Below, piece after piece: positions 33,307-41,992 of a stretch of DNA of 64,000 bases. Made by a program: the position numbers and the translations under genes. This DNA is from Devosia aquimaris (lineage in GTDB: Bacteria; Pseudomonadota; Alphaproteobacteria; Rhizobiales; Devosiaceae): NCBI RefSeq assembly GCF_020169335.1, contig NZ_JAIEZN010000001.1, positions 513,426 through 577,425 of the forward strand, in the 5' to 3' direction. The notes under the pieces are model-generated. The model was given only the letters and a program-made list of their open reading frames with translations. It was not told the DNA's origin and did no database searches. Numbering within the stretch: the first letter of the stretch is position 1; every line of letters starts with the position of its first letter.

Positions 33307-33733
33307 CTGTTTGGTCCTCCAGCGCCGCCATCGCCGTACCCAGCACATCATGCGCCAGCGCCCGCCGCCCGTCCGGCCAGGCAATCATCACGCGCTGCAC
33401 GCTGTGCCCATTATAGAGGCTGACCATGAAGTCTTCCACGGACAGCTTGCCGTAGTCCTCGACCGGCACCGTCATGGCTTCGATCACCAGCCGTGGTCCG
33501 TCACCCTGTCCGCACAGCGCCAAAACCGTGCCGATCGCCGGCTGGGCCGCCGCCCGGGCGGCGCGATAGGCCAGGATGTCCTCCGCCTCCGGCGCTGCCG
33601 CAAACTGGCGGTCCACATAGGCGTCGATCAGCATGGCCACCAGCATCGCACGGCGCAGCGACAGCGGCGCGGCCTGTGCCGCCCGCCACTCGCCCTCCAG
33701 ATAGTCCCGGTGTTGCGCCAGCTCAGCCGACAT
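33299..33733 (-). CDS. Protein of unknown function in a coupled hydrolase/SDR operon
   Basis: A 144-aa mostly helical, soluble protein I do not recognise. It begins M-S-A-E-L-A-Q-H-R-D-Y-L-E-G-E-W and contains R-R-A-M-L-V-A-M-L-I-D-A-Y-V-D-R and S-V-E-D-F-M-V-S-L-Y-N-G segments. No signal peptide, membrane helix or catalytic motif is visible. The ATG lies 11 bases inside the end of the dienelactone hydrolase gene and the stop lies 8 bases inside the SDR gene. The tight overlaps on both sides argue that it is a real gene whose product works with, or in proportion to, its neighbours. Confidence 0.75.
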   Translation of the reverse strand: MSAELAQHRDYLEGEWRAAQAAPLSLRRAMLVAMLIDAYVDRQFAAAPEAEDILAYRAARAAAQPAIGTVLALCGQGDGPRLVIEAMTVPVEDYGKLSVEDFMVSLYNGHSVQRVMIAWPDGRRALAHDVLGTAMAALEDQTDA

Positions 33734-34397
33734 GCTTGCGGAAGAATTCGAGCGTACGGGCCGAGGCCTTGGTGCAGGCGTCAACATCGAAGGTGACCTG
33801 CCGCTCGCTGTTGCAGAAGCCGTGGCCGGCCGCATAGGTGTAGATCGGCACATCGGGATGCCTGGCCTTGAGCGCCTCGATCTGCTCCAACGGAATGCCG
33901 GTATCCTGATCGCCGAAGTGCATTTCGAGCGGAATGGTCGGGGCAAGGTCGATATAGTTCGGCACGCCGCCACCATAATAGCCCGAGGCCGCGCTGAGCC
34001 CTAGACCATGATGGGCGGCCCGCCAGGAGATGGCGCCGCCAAAGCAATAGCCGGTGATGCCCACCTTGCCGGCCTCTGCGGCAGCATCGACAGCGGCTTT
34101 GACGTCCAGCAGTGCCGTCTGCGGGTTAAAGCGCTTCATCAGCTCGCCGATCACCACAAACTGCTCGGGGCCGTAGTTGTCGCTCTCATAGCCAAACTCG
34201 ATGCGGTCGAACATGGCCGGCGCAATGGCCAGGAACCCGTGCTGGGCATAGCGGTCCACAACGCTGCGGATCCAGGTGTTGAGGCCCCAGACTTCCTGGA
34301 TCACCACCACACCGCCCCGCACCTTGCCTTCGGGCACGGCGCGATAGGCATTGAGGGTAAAGCCGTCGCTGGCGGTCAGAGTCGTGCGTTCGCCCAT
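33723..34397 (-). CDS. Dienelactone hydrolase-family protein
   Basis: A 224-aa alpha/beta hydrolase of the carboxymethylenebutenolidase type. The nucleophile is Cys in T-G-Y-C-F-G-G; Asp in F-G-D-Q-D and His in A-G-H-G-F complete a Cys-Asp-His triad, and an early E-V-W-G-L-N segment carries the glutamate typical of the family. Such enzymes hydrolyse dienelactones in aromatic breakdown, but most paralogues have unknown substrates, and no catechol pathway genes are near. It is the first gene of a three-gene overlapping operon. Its upstream gap of 44 bases after moaA suggests possible read-through from moaA. Confidence 0.9.
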   Translation of the reverse strand: MGERTTLTASDGFTLNAYRAVPEGKVRGGVVVIQEVWGLNTWIRSVVDRYAQHGFLAIAPAMFDRIEFGYESDNYGPEQFVVIGELMKRFNPQTALLDVKAAVDAAAEAGKVGITGYCFGGAISWRAAHHGLGLSAASGYYGGGVPNYIDLAPTIPLEMHFGDQDTGIPLEQIEALKARHPDVPIYTYAAGHGFCNSERQVTFDVDACTKASARTLEFFRKHVG

Positions 34398-34441
34398 GGT
34401 CGTCTCCAGTTCGCTTTGATATCGAGTATCGACGGGTCGGC

Positions 34442-35455
34442 TCAGCCGCCCGTCACGCTCATGTGCCGCGCAACGGCCGGCTGCGGCCGGTTGCGGTCCA
34501 ATACGAAGTCATGCCCCTTGGGCTTGAGCAGCATGGCCTGGTCCATGGCAGCATCCAAACCCGCCGCGCCACCGCTGCGCAGCGCGTCCCGCAGGTTCAC
34601 CTGGTCGTCCTGCCCCAGGCACATGAACAGCTGCCCTGTCGCGGTCAGCCGCACGCGATTGCAGCTTTCACAGAAATTGTGGCTCATCGGCGTAATGAAG
34701 CCGAGCACGCCATCGGTCTCGGCGACATGCACATAGCGCGCCGGGCCGCCGGTACGCTTCTCGAGCCTGGTCAGGCTGTAGCGGCGCGCCAGTTGGTCGT
34801 GCAGTTCGCGCAGAGGCAGGTGGCTCTGCACCCGGTCCATGCCCACGTCGCCCAGCGGCATGCCTTCGATCAGCGTCAACCCCATGCCGCGCCCATGCGC
34901 CCAGGCCATCATCGGCTCGATCTCGTCGGCATTGACGTCGGCCATGGCCACCATATTGATCTTGACGGCGAGGCCGGCCGCCTGCGCCGCATCAATTCCG
35001 GCCATCACATCGGCCAGCCGCCCCCGGCGGGTGATGGCGGTGAAGCGCGCGCTGTCGAGCGTATCCAGCGACACATTGATCCGTCGGACGCCAGCCGCGG
35101 CGAGCCCCTCGGCGTGTCGCGCCAATTGGCTGCCATTGGTGGTGATGGTCAATTCGTCCAGGCCGTGGCCGATGCGGCTGCCCAGGCTGCGCACCAGATC
35201 CATGATGTCGCGCCGAACCAGCGGTTCACCACCGGTCAGCCGGATGCGTGTGGTGCCCCGATCAATGAACGCAGCGGCGATGCGCTCGATTTCCTCAAAG
35301 CTCAGCACCTCCCGCTTGGGCAGGAAGGTCATGTCCTCGGCCATGCAATAGACGCAGCGGAAGTCGCAGCGATCCGTCACCGATATGCGCAGATAGGAAA
35401 TATGCCGCCCATAGCGGTCAACGAGCGGACGGGCAGGGGGCATGGTCAGGGTCAT
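34442..35455 (-). CDS. moaA: GTP 3',8-cyclase (molybdenum cofactor biosynthesis)
   Basis: A 337-aa radical SAM enzyme performing the first step of molybdopterin synthesis. The N-terminal cluster motif C-x3-C-x2-C is at Cys30, Cys34 and Cys37; the second cluster motif is [18 protein letters not shown]; the protein ends in the double glycine needed for catalysis. M-T-L-T-M-P at 35455 was chosen; M-P-P-A-R-P at 35443 is an alternative. No moaC, moaD, moaE or mog gene is in the window. Confidence 0.96.
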   Translation of the reverse strand: MTLTMPPARPLVDRYGRHISYLRISVTDRCDFRCVYCMAEDMTFLPKREVLSFEEIERIAAAFIDRGTTRIRLTGGEPLVRRDIMDLVRSLGSRIGHGLDELTITTNGSQLARHAEGLAAAGVRRINVSLDTLDSARFTAITRRGRLADVMAGIDAAQAAGLAVKINMVAMADVNADEIEPMMAWAHGRGMGLTLIEGMPLGDVGMDRVQSHLPLRELHDQLARRYSLTRLEKRTGGPARYVHVAETDGVLGFITPMSHNFCESCNRVRLTATGQLFMCLGQDDQVNLRDALRSGGAAGLDAAMDQAMLLKPKGHDFVLDRNRPQPAVARHMSVTGG

Positions 35456-35505
35456 GCCGCCAAATCTAGTCGCCGGACGGGTTTTTTCAAAGCCAATTGG
35501 CAATG

Positions 35506-35533
35506 AAAAAAGGGTCGCCCTGCGGCAACCCTT
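35506..35533 (-). terminator. Intrinsic terminator of the L,D-transpeptidase gene
   Basis: A 10-bp stem with one mismatch (35510-35519 with 35524-35533), loop CTGC, followed on the minus strand by six T residues. It lies about 50 bases past the transpeptidase stop. Confidence 0.8.
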
Positions 35534-35583
35534 TCACGTGTCTGCGAGCCGGGACGATGGCCCCTGTGCGCGCCGGCGTCGGC

Positions 35584-36180
35584 CTAGTGATGCACGACGA
35601 TGGTTGCACCAACCTGTACGCGCTCATAGAGGTCGGCAACGTCTTCATTGGTCAGGCGAATGCAACCCGAGGACACGGCCTGGCCGATCGAGGACGGGTC
35701 CGACGTGCCATGCACGCGGTAGAGCGTGGAGCCGATATACATCGCACGGGCACCCAGCGGGTTGTTCGGGCCGCCCGGCATATAGGCCGGCAGGTCCGGA
35801 ACGCGCTTGCGCATCTGCGGCGGCGGGGTCCAGCCGGGCCATTCCGCCTTGCGGGTGATGCGGTGCGTGCCGGTCCAGGTGAAACCATCGCGACCGACGC
35901 CAATGCCGTACTTCAGGGCCTTGCCGTCTTCCAGAACCAGGTAAAGCCGGCGTTCGCCGGTTTCCACCACGATCGTGCCGGGCTTATAGTTGGTCTCATA
36001 GGACACGATCTCTTTCTTGATCGAGCCGTGACGACCCTTCTGCGGCAGCTGCAGGGTGGATTCGTCGACCCAGTTGGCCTTTTCGGGGTCGTAGACCTGC
36101 CGGGCCATGGTCGGCGCCCCTGCCGCCACAGACATCAGAATAGACAGCCCGACCACTATGACTGACTTGATTATGTGCAT
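35584..36180 (-). CDS. L,D-transpeptidase (YkuD family), periplasmic
   Basis: A 198-aa exported protein with a signal peptide (hydrophobic core in residues 5-20, cleavage near T-M-A) and a YkuD catalytic domain. The active site reads H-G-T-S-D-P then S-S-G-C-I-R-L, with Cys as nucleophile. G-E-R-R-L-Y-L-V-L and a G-x-x-x-G-R-D-G-F-T-W-T-G-T segment are typical of the Rhizobiales L,D-transpeptidases that form 3-3 peptidoglycan cross-links or attach outer-membrane proteins to peptidoglycan. It is monocistronic, with its own terminator, and divergent from rpiA. Confidence 0.95.
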   Translation of the reverse strand: MHIIKSVIVVGLSILMSVAAGAPTMARQVYDPEKANWVDESTLQLPQKGRHGSIKKEIVSYETNYKPGTIVVETGERRLYLVLEDGKALKYGIGVGRDGFTWTGTHRITRKAEWPGWTPPPQMRKRVPDLPAYMPGGPNNPLGARAMYIGSTLYRVHGTSDPSSIGQAVSSGCIRLTNEDVADLYERVQVGATIVVHH

Positions 36181-36438
36181 CTTTGCGACTTCGCCTTTGC
36201 AAGGAGTTCGTGCGTTTGATTCGTGCGCGGAACAATTGGCATTGCTTACGCGCTTTAAAGTGCAGCGAAAAGAGGCGGTTGCCCCGATTGCGCCATAGTT
36301 TGTTCACCATGCCGACAGAGTGTTGCCAGCTGGTTACAACCCGCGTTCACCAACTCGTGATCGTGTCCGGCGTGACGCATTGACACAGCGCCCTTTGCAC
36401 TGCAAGTGCAGGCCATCAGCGCAGCGGAGACGGCAATC

Positions 36439-37140
36439 ATGAGCGAACACCTCAAGCGTGAAGCGGCGGCCATGGCGCTCAGCCAGATCCGGCCCGGACT
36501 GCGGCTGGGCCTGGGCACAGGATCGACGGCGCGCCACTTCGTCGATCTGCTCGGCGAGAAGGTTGCGCAGGGCTTTGACTGCATCTGCGTACCAACCTCC
36601 GAGGTCACCGCGCAACAGGCTCGCGAGCTCAATATTCCCCTGTCCGATCTCGATACGCTTGACCGGCTCGACATCACCGTCGACGGCGCCGACGAGATCG
36701 ACCGCGATCTCAATCTCATCAAGGGCGGCGGCGGCGCGCTGCTGCGGGAAAAGATCGTGGCAGCTGCGTCCGACGCCATGATCGTGATTGCCGATGGGTC
36801 CAAGCTGGTCGAGACGCTCGGTCGTTTCCCGCTGCCCATCGAGGTCAACCGCTTCGGCCTGGGCGCCACGCGCCGCGCAGTTGCTGCCGTTCTGGCGGCC
36901 CACCAGGCCCAAGGCGACCTCCGCCTGCGCCAGGCTGCCAATGGTCAGGACTTTGTCACCGATGGCGGCCACCTGATCCTTGATGCTTTTTTTGGCCGCA
37001 TTTCGCAGCCAGAAGCGCTGTCGCGCGATCTGCTCGATATTGCTGGCGTGGTGCAGCACGGCCTGTTCCTCAAAATGTGCAAGACGGCTTATGTGGCGAC
37101 CGCAGATGGCGTAATAACGCTGCCAGCGGCTAAGAATTGA
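36439..37140 (+). CDS. rpiA: Ribose-5-phosphate isomerase A
   Basis: A 233-aa enzyme interconverting ribose 5-phosphate and ribulose 5-phosphate. Motifs: [28 protein letters not shown], and V-x-x-F-G-x-G-A-T. M-S-E-H-L at 36439 has GGAGA about nine bases upstream and was preferred to the frame start at 36406. The 258-base divergent region before it (36181-36438) carries a TTGACA at 36380 and a 6-bp hairpin at 36396-36410. The next gene, DUF2059, begins 29 bases downstream and is probably co-transcribed. Confidence 0.95.
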   Translation: MSEHLKREAAAMALSQIRPGLRLGLGTGSTARHFVDLLGEKVAQGFDCICVPTSEVTAQQARELNIPLSDLDTLDRLDITVDGADEIDRDLNLIKGGGGALLREKIVAAASDAMIVIADGSKLVETLGRFPLPIEVNRFGLGATRRAVAAVLAAHQAQGDLRLRQAANGQDFVTDGGHLILDAFFGRISQPEALSRDLLDIAGVVQHGLFLKMCKTAYVATADGVITLPAAKN

Positions 37141-37169
37141 TAGTTCCAGACAACACGGGTGGATCGAAG

Positions 37170-37682
37170 ATGACCGGTACGATGATGCGCGTTAAGGCGT
37201 TTGTGGCAGTGGCGCTCAGCGCCGGCACTTTGGCCTTTGCCGTGCCTGCCATGGCCCAGGAACTGGCCCCCGAGCAATTGGCCCTGGCGCGCCAGTATAT
37301 CGACCTCACCGACCGCGCCTCGGTGTTCGAGGTGACCATGGTCGAGATCGGCATCGGCACCATGCGCCAGATCGTGCAGCAGAATCCCGAACTGGCCGAA
37401 AAGACCGACGCTGCCGTCGGCAAGATTCTTGAGGAATACCGCTCGCGCAAGGGCGACCTGATGGACCAGTTCGCCCGCGTCTATGCCGCGCGCTTCACGG
37501 CAGCCGAACTGCAAGAAATTGTTGCCTTCTACAGCTCCGAGACCGGCAAGAAGCTCGCCCAGGCCAACACCGAGGTGAACTCTGACCTGCAGTCGGTTCT
37601 CCAGGTCTTCACCAACAACATCCGCCAGGAGTTCTTTGCCAAGGTCCGCGCCGAGCTGCGCGCCCAGGGCGTCGAACTCTAG
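37170..37682 (+). CDS. DUF2059 periplasmic protein
   Basis: A 170-aa exported protein with a signal peptide cleaved after A-M-A, then a wholly helical DUF2059 domain. The domain's core F-T-A-A-E-L-Q-E-I-V-A-F-Y-S-S-E-T-G-K-K is clear. Function is unknown; such proteins are common in Gram-negative periplasms. Start choices are ATG 37170, 37182 and 37185, all giving a workable signal peptide. It follows rpiA closely and ends at a strong terminator. This rpiA-DUF2059-glutathione reductase order is one I recall from several Rhizobiales. Confidence 0.9.
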   Translation: MTGTMMRVKAFVAVALSAGTLAFAVPAMAQELAPEQLALARQYIDLTDRASVFEVTMVEIGIGTMRQIVQQNPELAEKTDAAVGKILEEYRSRKGDLMDQFARVYAARFTAAELQEIVAFYSSETGKKLAQANTEVNSDLQSVLQVFTNNIRQEFFAKVRAELRAQGVEL

Positions 37683-37710
37683 CACCACCCGCATTTGATG
37701 CGCTGGAGAG

Positions 37711-37737
37711 CCCCGCACTTGTGCGGGGTTTTCTTTT
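37711..37737 (+). terminator. Intrinsic terminator after the DUF2059 gene
   Basis: Perfect 8-bp stem (37711-37718 with 37721-37728), loop TT, followed by TTTTCTTTT. It separates rpiA-DUF2059 from the glutathione reductase gene. Confidence 0.88.
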
Positions 37738-37799
37738 GCGCCCGCTCCACCTATATCCATCGGTGAATGCCGATATACCCCGGCAGCTGGAGCCCACTT

Positions 37800-39179
37800 A
37801 TGAGCACGACATACGATCTTGTTGTCATTGGCGCTGGTTCGGGGGGCGTCCGGGCTGCGCGCATGGCGGCCAGCTTTGGCGCCAAGGTCGCCATCGTCGA
37901 GGAATATCGGGTCGGCGGCACCTGCGTGATCCGCGGCTGCGTGCCCAAGAAGCTCTATGTCTATGCCAGCCGGTTCCATGACCAGTTCGATGTGGCAGCC
38001 AGCTTCGGGTGGTCCGTCGAGGCCAGTTTCGACTGGCGCACCCTGGTCGACAACAAGGAAAAGGAAATCACCCGGCTCGAGAGCGCCTATGTCGCCAATC
38101 TCGAGAAGCCGGGCGTGGAGATCATCCGCGACCGCGCTGTGGTCACCGGACCCAATTCCGTGCGCCTGGTGGGGCAGGGGACCGAGCTGACCACGCGCTA
38201 TATCCTTGTCGCTACCGGCGGTCGCCCCAACAAGCCCGATATTGCCGGCGCCGAACTGGCCATCACCTCCAACGAGGCCTTTGACCTGCCCGCGCTGCCC
38301 CATTCCATCCTGATCGCCGGCGGCGGCTATATCGCGGTCGAATTTGCCACCATCTTCGCCGGCCTTGGCGTTCACACCACGCTGATCTACCGCGGCGACT
38401 GCATCATGCGCGGCTTTGACGAAGATCTGCGGCGCGGCCTTGAGGCGGGGCTGATCGAGCGCGGCGTCAAGCTCATCTACCAGACCACCATCGACTCCCT
38501 GGCCCGCGATGGCAGCGATGTCGCCGTTACCTTCAGCGATGGCGTCACTGCACCCTATGGCGCTGTCATGTTCGCCATCGGCCGCTCGCCCAACACCGAA
38601 GGGCTTGGTCTCGACCAGGTCGGCGTCAAGCTGCACTCCGATGGCGCGGTGGCTGTCGATGCCTGGTCGCAATCGTCCGTGCCATCCATCTATGCGGTCG
38701 GCGATGTCACCGGTCGCGCCGCGCTCACGCCGGTGGCCATCCGCGAGGGCTGGTACTTCGCCGAGACCGTCTTCAACAACAACAAGATGGCCGTGGACCA
38801 TTCCCAGATTCCCACGGCGGTCTTTGCCGATCCTGAACTGGGCGTCATCGGCCTCACCGAAGCGGAAGCCGCCACCCATGGCGACATTGATGTCTATCTC
38901 GCCAAGTTCCGGCCGATGATGAACACGCTGTCCACCCGTACCGAGCGCATGATCCTCAAGCTCATCACCGAGAAGGACGGCGGCAAGATCCTGGGGTGCC
39001 ACATTCTGGGGCCGGGCGCTGCCGAAATGATCCAGCTTGTCGCCATTCCCATGGGCATGGGCGCCACCAAGGCCGATTTCGACCGCGCCATGGCGCTGCA
39101 TCCCTCGGCGGCCGAAGAGCTGGTGACCTTCAAAGCGCCCAGCTACACCTATCGCAACTGCGAAAAGGTCGGCGGCTGA
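37800..39179 (+). CDS. gor: Glutathione-disulfide reductase
   Basis: A 459-aa FAD/NADPH disulfide reductase. The FAD-binding G-A-G-S-G-G starts at residue 12, the redox-active disulfide is G-G-T-C-V-I-R-G-C-V-P-K-K, the second Rossmann motif is G-G-G-Y-I-A-V-E-F, and the C-terminal H-P-S-A-A-E-E gives the His-Glu catalytic pair. C-V-I-R-G-C is the glutathione-reductase form as opposed to the lipoamide or mercury reductase forms. ATG 37800 has GGAG eight bases upstream. This supplies reduced glutathione, relevant to the Atm1-type exporter and GFA-fold genes downstream in the window. Confidence 0.95.
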   Translation: MSTTYDLVVIGAGSGGVRAARMAASFGAKVAIVEEYRVGGTCVIRGCVPKKLYVYASRFHDQFDVAASFGWSVEASFDWRTLVDNKEKEITRLESAYVANLEKPGVEIIRDRAVVTGPNSVRLVGQGTELTTRYILVATGGRPNKPDIAGAELAITSNEAFDLPALPHSILIAGGGYIAVEFATIFAGLGVHTTLIYRGDCIMRGFDEDLRRGLEAGLIERGVKLIYQTTIDSLARDGSDVAVTFSDGVTAPYGAVMFAIGRSPNTEGLGLDQVGVKLHSDGAVAVDAWSQSSVPSIYAVGDVTGRAALTPVAIREGWYFAETVFNNNKMAVDHSQIPTAVFADPELGVIGLTEAEAATHGDIDVYLAKFRPMMNTLSTRTERMILKLITEKDGGKILGCHILGPGAAEMIQLVAIPMGMGATKADFDRAMALHPSAAEELVTFKAPSYTYRNCEKVGG

Positions 39180-39369
39180 TCCTTCTGCGGCCTCGTTCCT
39201 TGAGGACCGAGTCCCGCACATATCAACGGTTGAGGGGCAGCGCCCCTTGACCCGGCGACACACAGGCCGCCCTGCCGCCTAAAGTCTGGCTCGAATGTCC
39301 TTGTCCCGCCCTGCGTCCCTTGGTATTCCGCCCCCACCAATCCGTAACCGCGCGTGAGCGAGACCTGAT

Positions 39370-40746
39370 ATGACCACCTGGACCCCCCATAGCTGGCGCG
39401 ACAAGCCGATCTCCCAGGTGCCGGCCTATCCGGATCCGGCCGCTCTCGCCGAAGCCGAACGCCAGTTGGCGAGTTTCCCGCCGCTGGTGTTTGCCGGCGA
39501 GGCGCGTGAGCTCAAGTCCCGCCTGGCGGCCGTGGCCCGTGGCGAGGCCTTCCTGCTGCAGGGCGGCGACTGCGCCGAGAGCTTTGCCGAGCATGGCGCC
39601 GACCATATCCGCGACTTCTTCCGCGTGTTCCTGCAGATGGCCGTCGTGCTCACCCATGGCGCATCCAAGCCCGTGGTCAAGGTCGGTCGCGTCGCCGGCC
39701 AGTTCGCCAAGCCGCGCTCGGCCGACACCGAGACCATCGATGGTGTCGAGCTGCCCAGCTATCGTGGCGACATCATCAACGACATTGGCTTCACCGAAAA
39801 GGCCCGTGTGCCCGATCCCGATCGCATGCTGCAGGCCTATCGCCAGTCGGCCGCGACACTGAACCTGCTGCGCGCCTTCTCCACCGGCGGCTATGCCGAG
39901 CTGACCCGCATCCACGATTGGACCATGGGCTTCATGAAGGGCTCCAACTGGAGCACCCGCTTTGAGGAAGTCGCGCGCAAGATCGACGACGCCATCACCT
40001 TCATGGGTGCGCTGGGCCTGAACCCTGATAATACGCCGGCCCTGCGCCAGACCAGCTTCTACACCAGCCACGAAGCGCTGCTGCTCGGCTACGAAGAAGC
40101 ACTGACCCGTCGCGACTCCATCACCAATGACTGGTATGCCACCTCCGGCCACATGCTGTGGATCGGTGACCGCACCCGCCAGCCCGACGCGGCCCATGTC
40201 GAATATTTCGCCGGCATCAAGAACCCCATCGGCGTCAAATGCGGCCCCTCGCTGTCGAGCGATGACCTGCTGCGTCTGCTCGATCGGCTCAACCCCACCG
40301 ATGAAGCCGGCCGCATGACCCTGATTGCCCGCTTCGGCTCGGACAAGATCCGCGATCACCTGCCGCGCCTGATCGAAACCGTGCAGAAGGCCGGCCGCAC
40401 CGTGGTCTGGTGCTCCGATCCCATGCATGGCAACACCATCAAGGCCTCCACCGGCTTCAAGACCCGCCCCTTTGACCGCGTCCTGTCCGAGGTGAAGTCC
40501 TTCTTCGAAATCCACCGCGAAATGGGCACCTATGCCGGCGGCGTCCATATCGAGATGACCGGCGACGACGTCACCGAATGTGTCGGCGGCGTGTCGGCCG
40601 TGACCGAGGCGACCCTGGCGGACCGCTACAACACCTATTGCGACCCGCGCCTCAATGCCAGCCAGGCCCTTGAGCTGGCCTTCCTTGTGGCCGAGGAAGT
40701 CCATGCCCAGAAGACCCCGCGCCCGGTTCGCATCGCCGGCGAGTAG
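39370..40746 (+). CDS. 3-deoxy-7-phosphoheptulonate synthase, class II
   Basis: A 458-aa type II DAHP synthase, first enzyme of the shikimate pathway. It starts with the class II form W-T-P-x-S-W-R and has the metal-binding Cys in Q-G-G-D-C-A-E-S-F, then V[11 protein letters not shown], D-P-M-H-G-N-T, and G-G-V-H-I-E-M-T-G near the C-terminus. Class II enzymes are usual in alphaproteobacteria. It is monocistronic: a short palindrome at 39233-39247 precedes it and an intrinsic terminator follows it. Confidence 0.95.
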   Translation: MTTWTPHSWRDKPISQVPAYPDPAALAEAERQLASFPPLVFAGEARELKSRLAAVARGEAFLLQGGDCAESFAEHGADHIRDFFRVFLQMAVVLTHGASKPVVKVGRVAGQFAKPRSADTETIDGVELPSYRGDIINDIGFTEKARVPDPDRMLQAYRQSAATLNLLRAFSTGGYAELTRIHDWTMGFMKGSNWSTRFEEVARKIDDAITFMGALGLNPDNTPALRQTSFYTSHEALLLGYEEALTRRDSITNDWYATSGHMLWIGDRTRQPDAAHVEYFAGIKNPIGVKCGPSLSSDDLLRLLDRLNPTDEAGRMTLIARFGSDKIRDHLPRLIETVQKAGRTVVWCSDPMHGNTIKASTGFKTRPFDRVLSEVKSFFEIHREMGTYAGGVHIEMTGDDVTECVGGVSAVTEATLADRYNTYCDPRLNASQALELAFLVAEEVHAQKTPRPVRIAGE

Positions 40747-40771
40747 GCTGTCGTCCTTGGCGCTGACTGGG

Positions 40772-40799
40772 GCCCGTACGCTACTGCGTGCGGGCTTTT
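40772..40799 (+). terminator. Intrinsic terminator of the DAHP synthase gene
   Basis: A 10-bp stem with one wobble pair (40772-40781 with 40786-40795), loop TACT, followed by TTTT. It starts 26 bases after the stop. Confidence 0.82.
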
Positions 40800-40896
40800 G
40801 TCTGTCTGGACGAACACCTTCGCCCTTAGCGCAACTTTAACCTTAACAGCCCATAAAGAAGGACAGCGCCCGAGATGGGTCGATCCGGAGGGTTGA

Positions 40897-41862
40897 ATGA
40901 GACGCACCATTGCAGTGTTGAGCCTTGCTCTCGCCACGCCAGCAATGGCTGCCGACTATCCGGAGCTGCTGCGTCCGGCCTATCCGGAAACCTGGCAGAA
41001 CCCCGACAGCGCACTGCGCTTTGAGTTCGGCACCCGTTACTGGATGTCCTGGGGCGAACAGGACGCCGGCTTTACTGCCGTTGATCAGGGCGTCACCCTG
41101 GGCAATGTCGGCATCTCAACCCGCGATCAGACCCAGATCGGCGAATTGCACGGCAAGATCGAGGATCTTTCCACCCAGACCTATGTCGATATGCGGGCAG
41201 GTCTGGGGCTCTACACCACGGGCACCTACAATATCTCACCGGCCGCCAGCGGCTCGATCGGCCGCAACTCTTCCATTGGCTACGCTGGTGCCGACTTTGG
41301 CTGGCTGCCGTTTGGCAACATGACCGATGGCGCCGCCATCGGTGGTCTGGTCGGCTATCAATATTGGAAGGACGCGCCCGACATCGGCACCGGCCAGTAT
41401 GCGGCCAGCTTTGCCGGCGGGGTGCCGGCAACCTATGGACCGGCCAAGGACAATTTCGATATCCACGCCCTGCGCCTGGGCGTGAAGGGCCAGGCCCGCG
41501 TGGAGCAGTTCGACATTCAGGGTGAAGTGGCTGCGGTGCCCTATGCCCATGTTTCGGGCACCGTTGGTGGCTCTGCCCCGGGCGGCTTCAACTTCCCTGG
41601 CATCCCGGTGACCTTCTACGAGCGCGCGCCCACCACGCTGACCGGCCGCGGCTATGGCGTGATGGCCGAGGGCATGGTCGGCTTTCATCCGACGGAAAAC
41701 CTGGTGCTGCGCGTCGGCGGGCGCGCCTGGTATCTCGAAGGCCAGCTCGAGACTCAGTTCCACTCCACCTCCGCACTGGGCAACTCCGACCTCAACCTGC
41801 CCAGCAACTTCGCCCGCATCTTCCGCTACGGCGCGCTGTTCGAGGTCGCCGGCACTTTCTAG
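40897..41862 (+). CDS. Outer-membrane beta-barrel (porin-like) protein
   Basis: A 321-aa exported protein with a signal peptide cleaved after A-M-A. The mature part has alternating hydrophobic residues, many aromatic girdle residues (R-F-E-F-G-T-R-Y-W-M-S-W, G-Y-Q-Y-W-K) and a C-terminal Phe, the usual signal for insertion by the BAM complex. I count about ten to twelve possible strands, fewer than a classical 16-strand porin. No specific family or substrate is recognised. It stands alone between the DAHP synthase terminator and nadE. Confidence 0.78.
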   Translation: MRRTIAVLSLALATPAMAADYPELLRPAYPETWQNPDSALRFEFGTRYWMSWGEQDAGFTAVDQGVTLGNVGISTRDQTQIGELHGKIEDLSTQTYVDMRAGLGLYTTGTYNISPAASGSIGRNSSIGYAGADFGWLPFGNMTDGAAIGGLVGYQYWKDAPDIGTGQYAASFAGGVPATYGPAKDNFDIHALRLGVKGQARVEQFDIQGEVAAVPYAHVSGTVGGSAPGGFNFPGIPVTFYERAPTTLTGRGYGVMAEGMVGFHPTENLVLRVGGRAWYLEGQLETQFHSTSALGNSDLNLPSNFARIFRYGALFEVAGTF

Positions 41863-41992
41863 CCATCCCATCGTGCAGACCAGCAAGGCCCGTTGTCCGC
41901 TTGCCCTGTTGGGGGCGAGCGGATAAGTCTTGCCCGCGTTCCGGCGGGTGCCGCAGCGCCTGCGACTTCTCAAGCAAACGGGCAGGATTACC

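Noticed and set aside
37089-39263. 724-aa open frame on the minus strand
   Set aside because: Antisense to DUF2059 and glutathione reductase genes; no domain signature.
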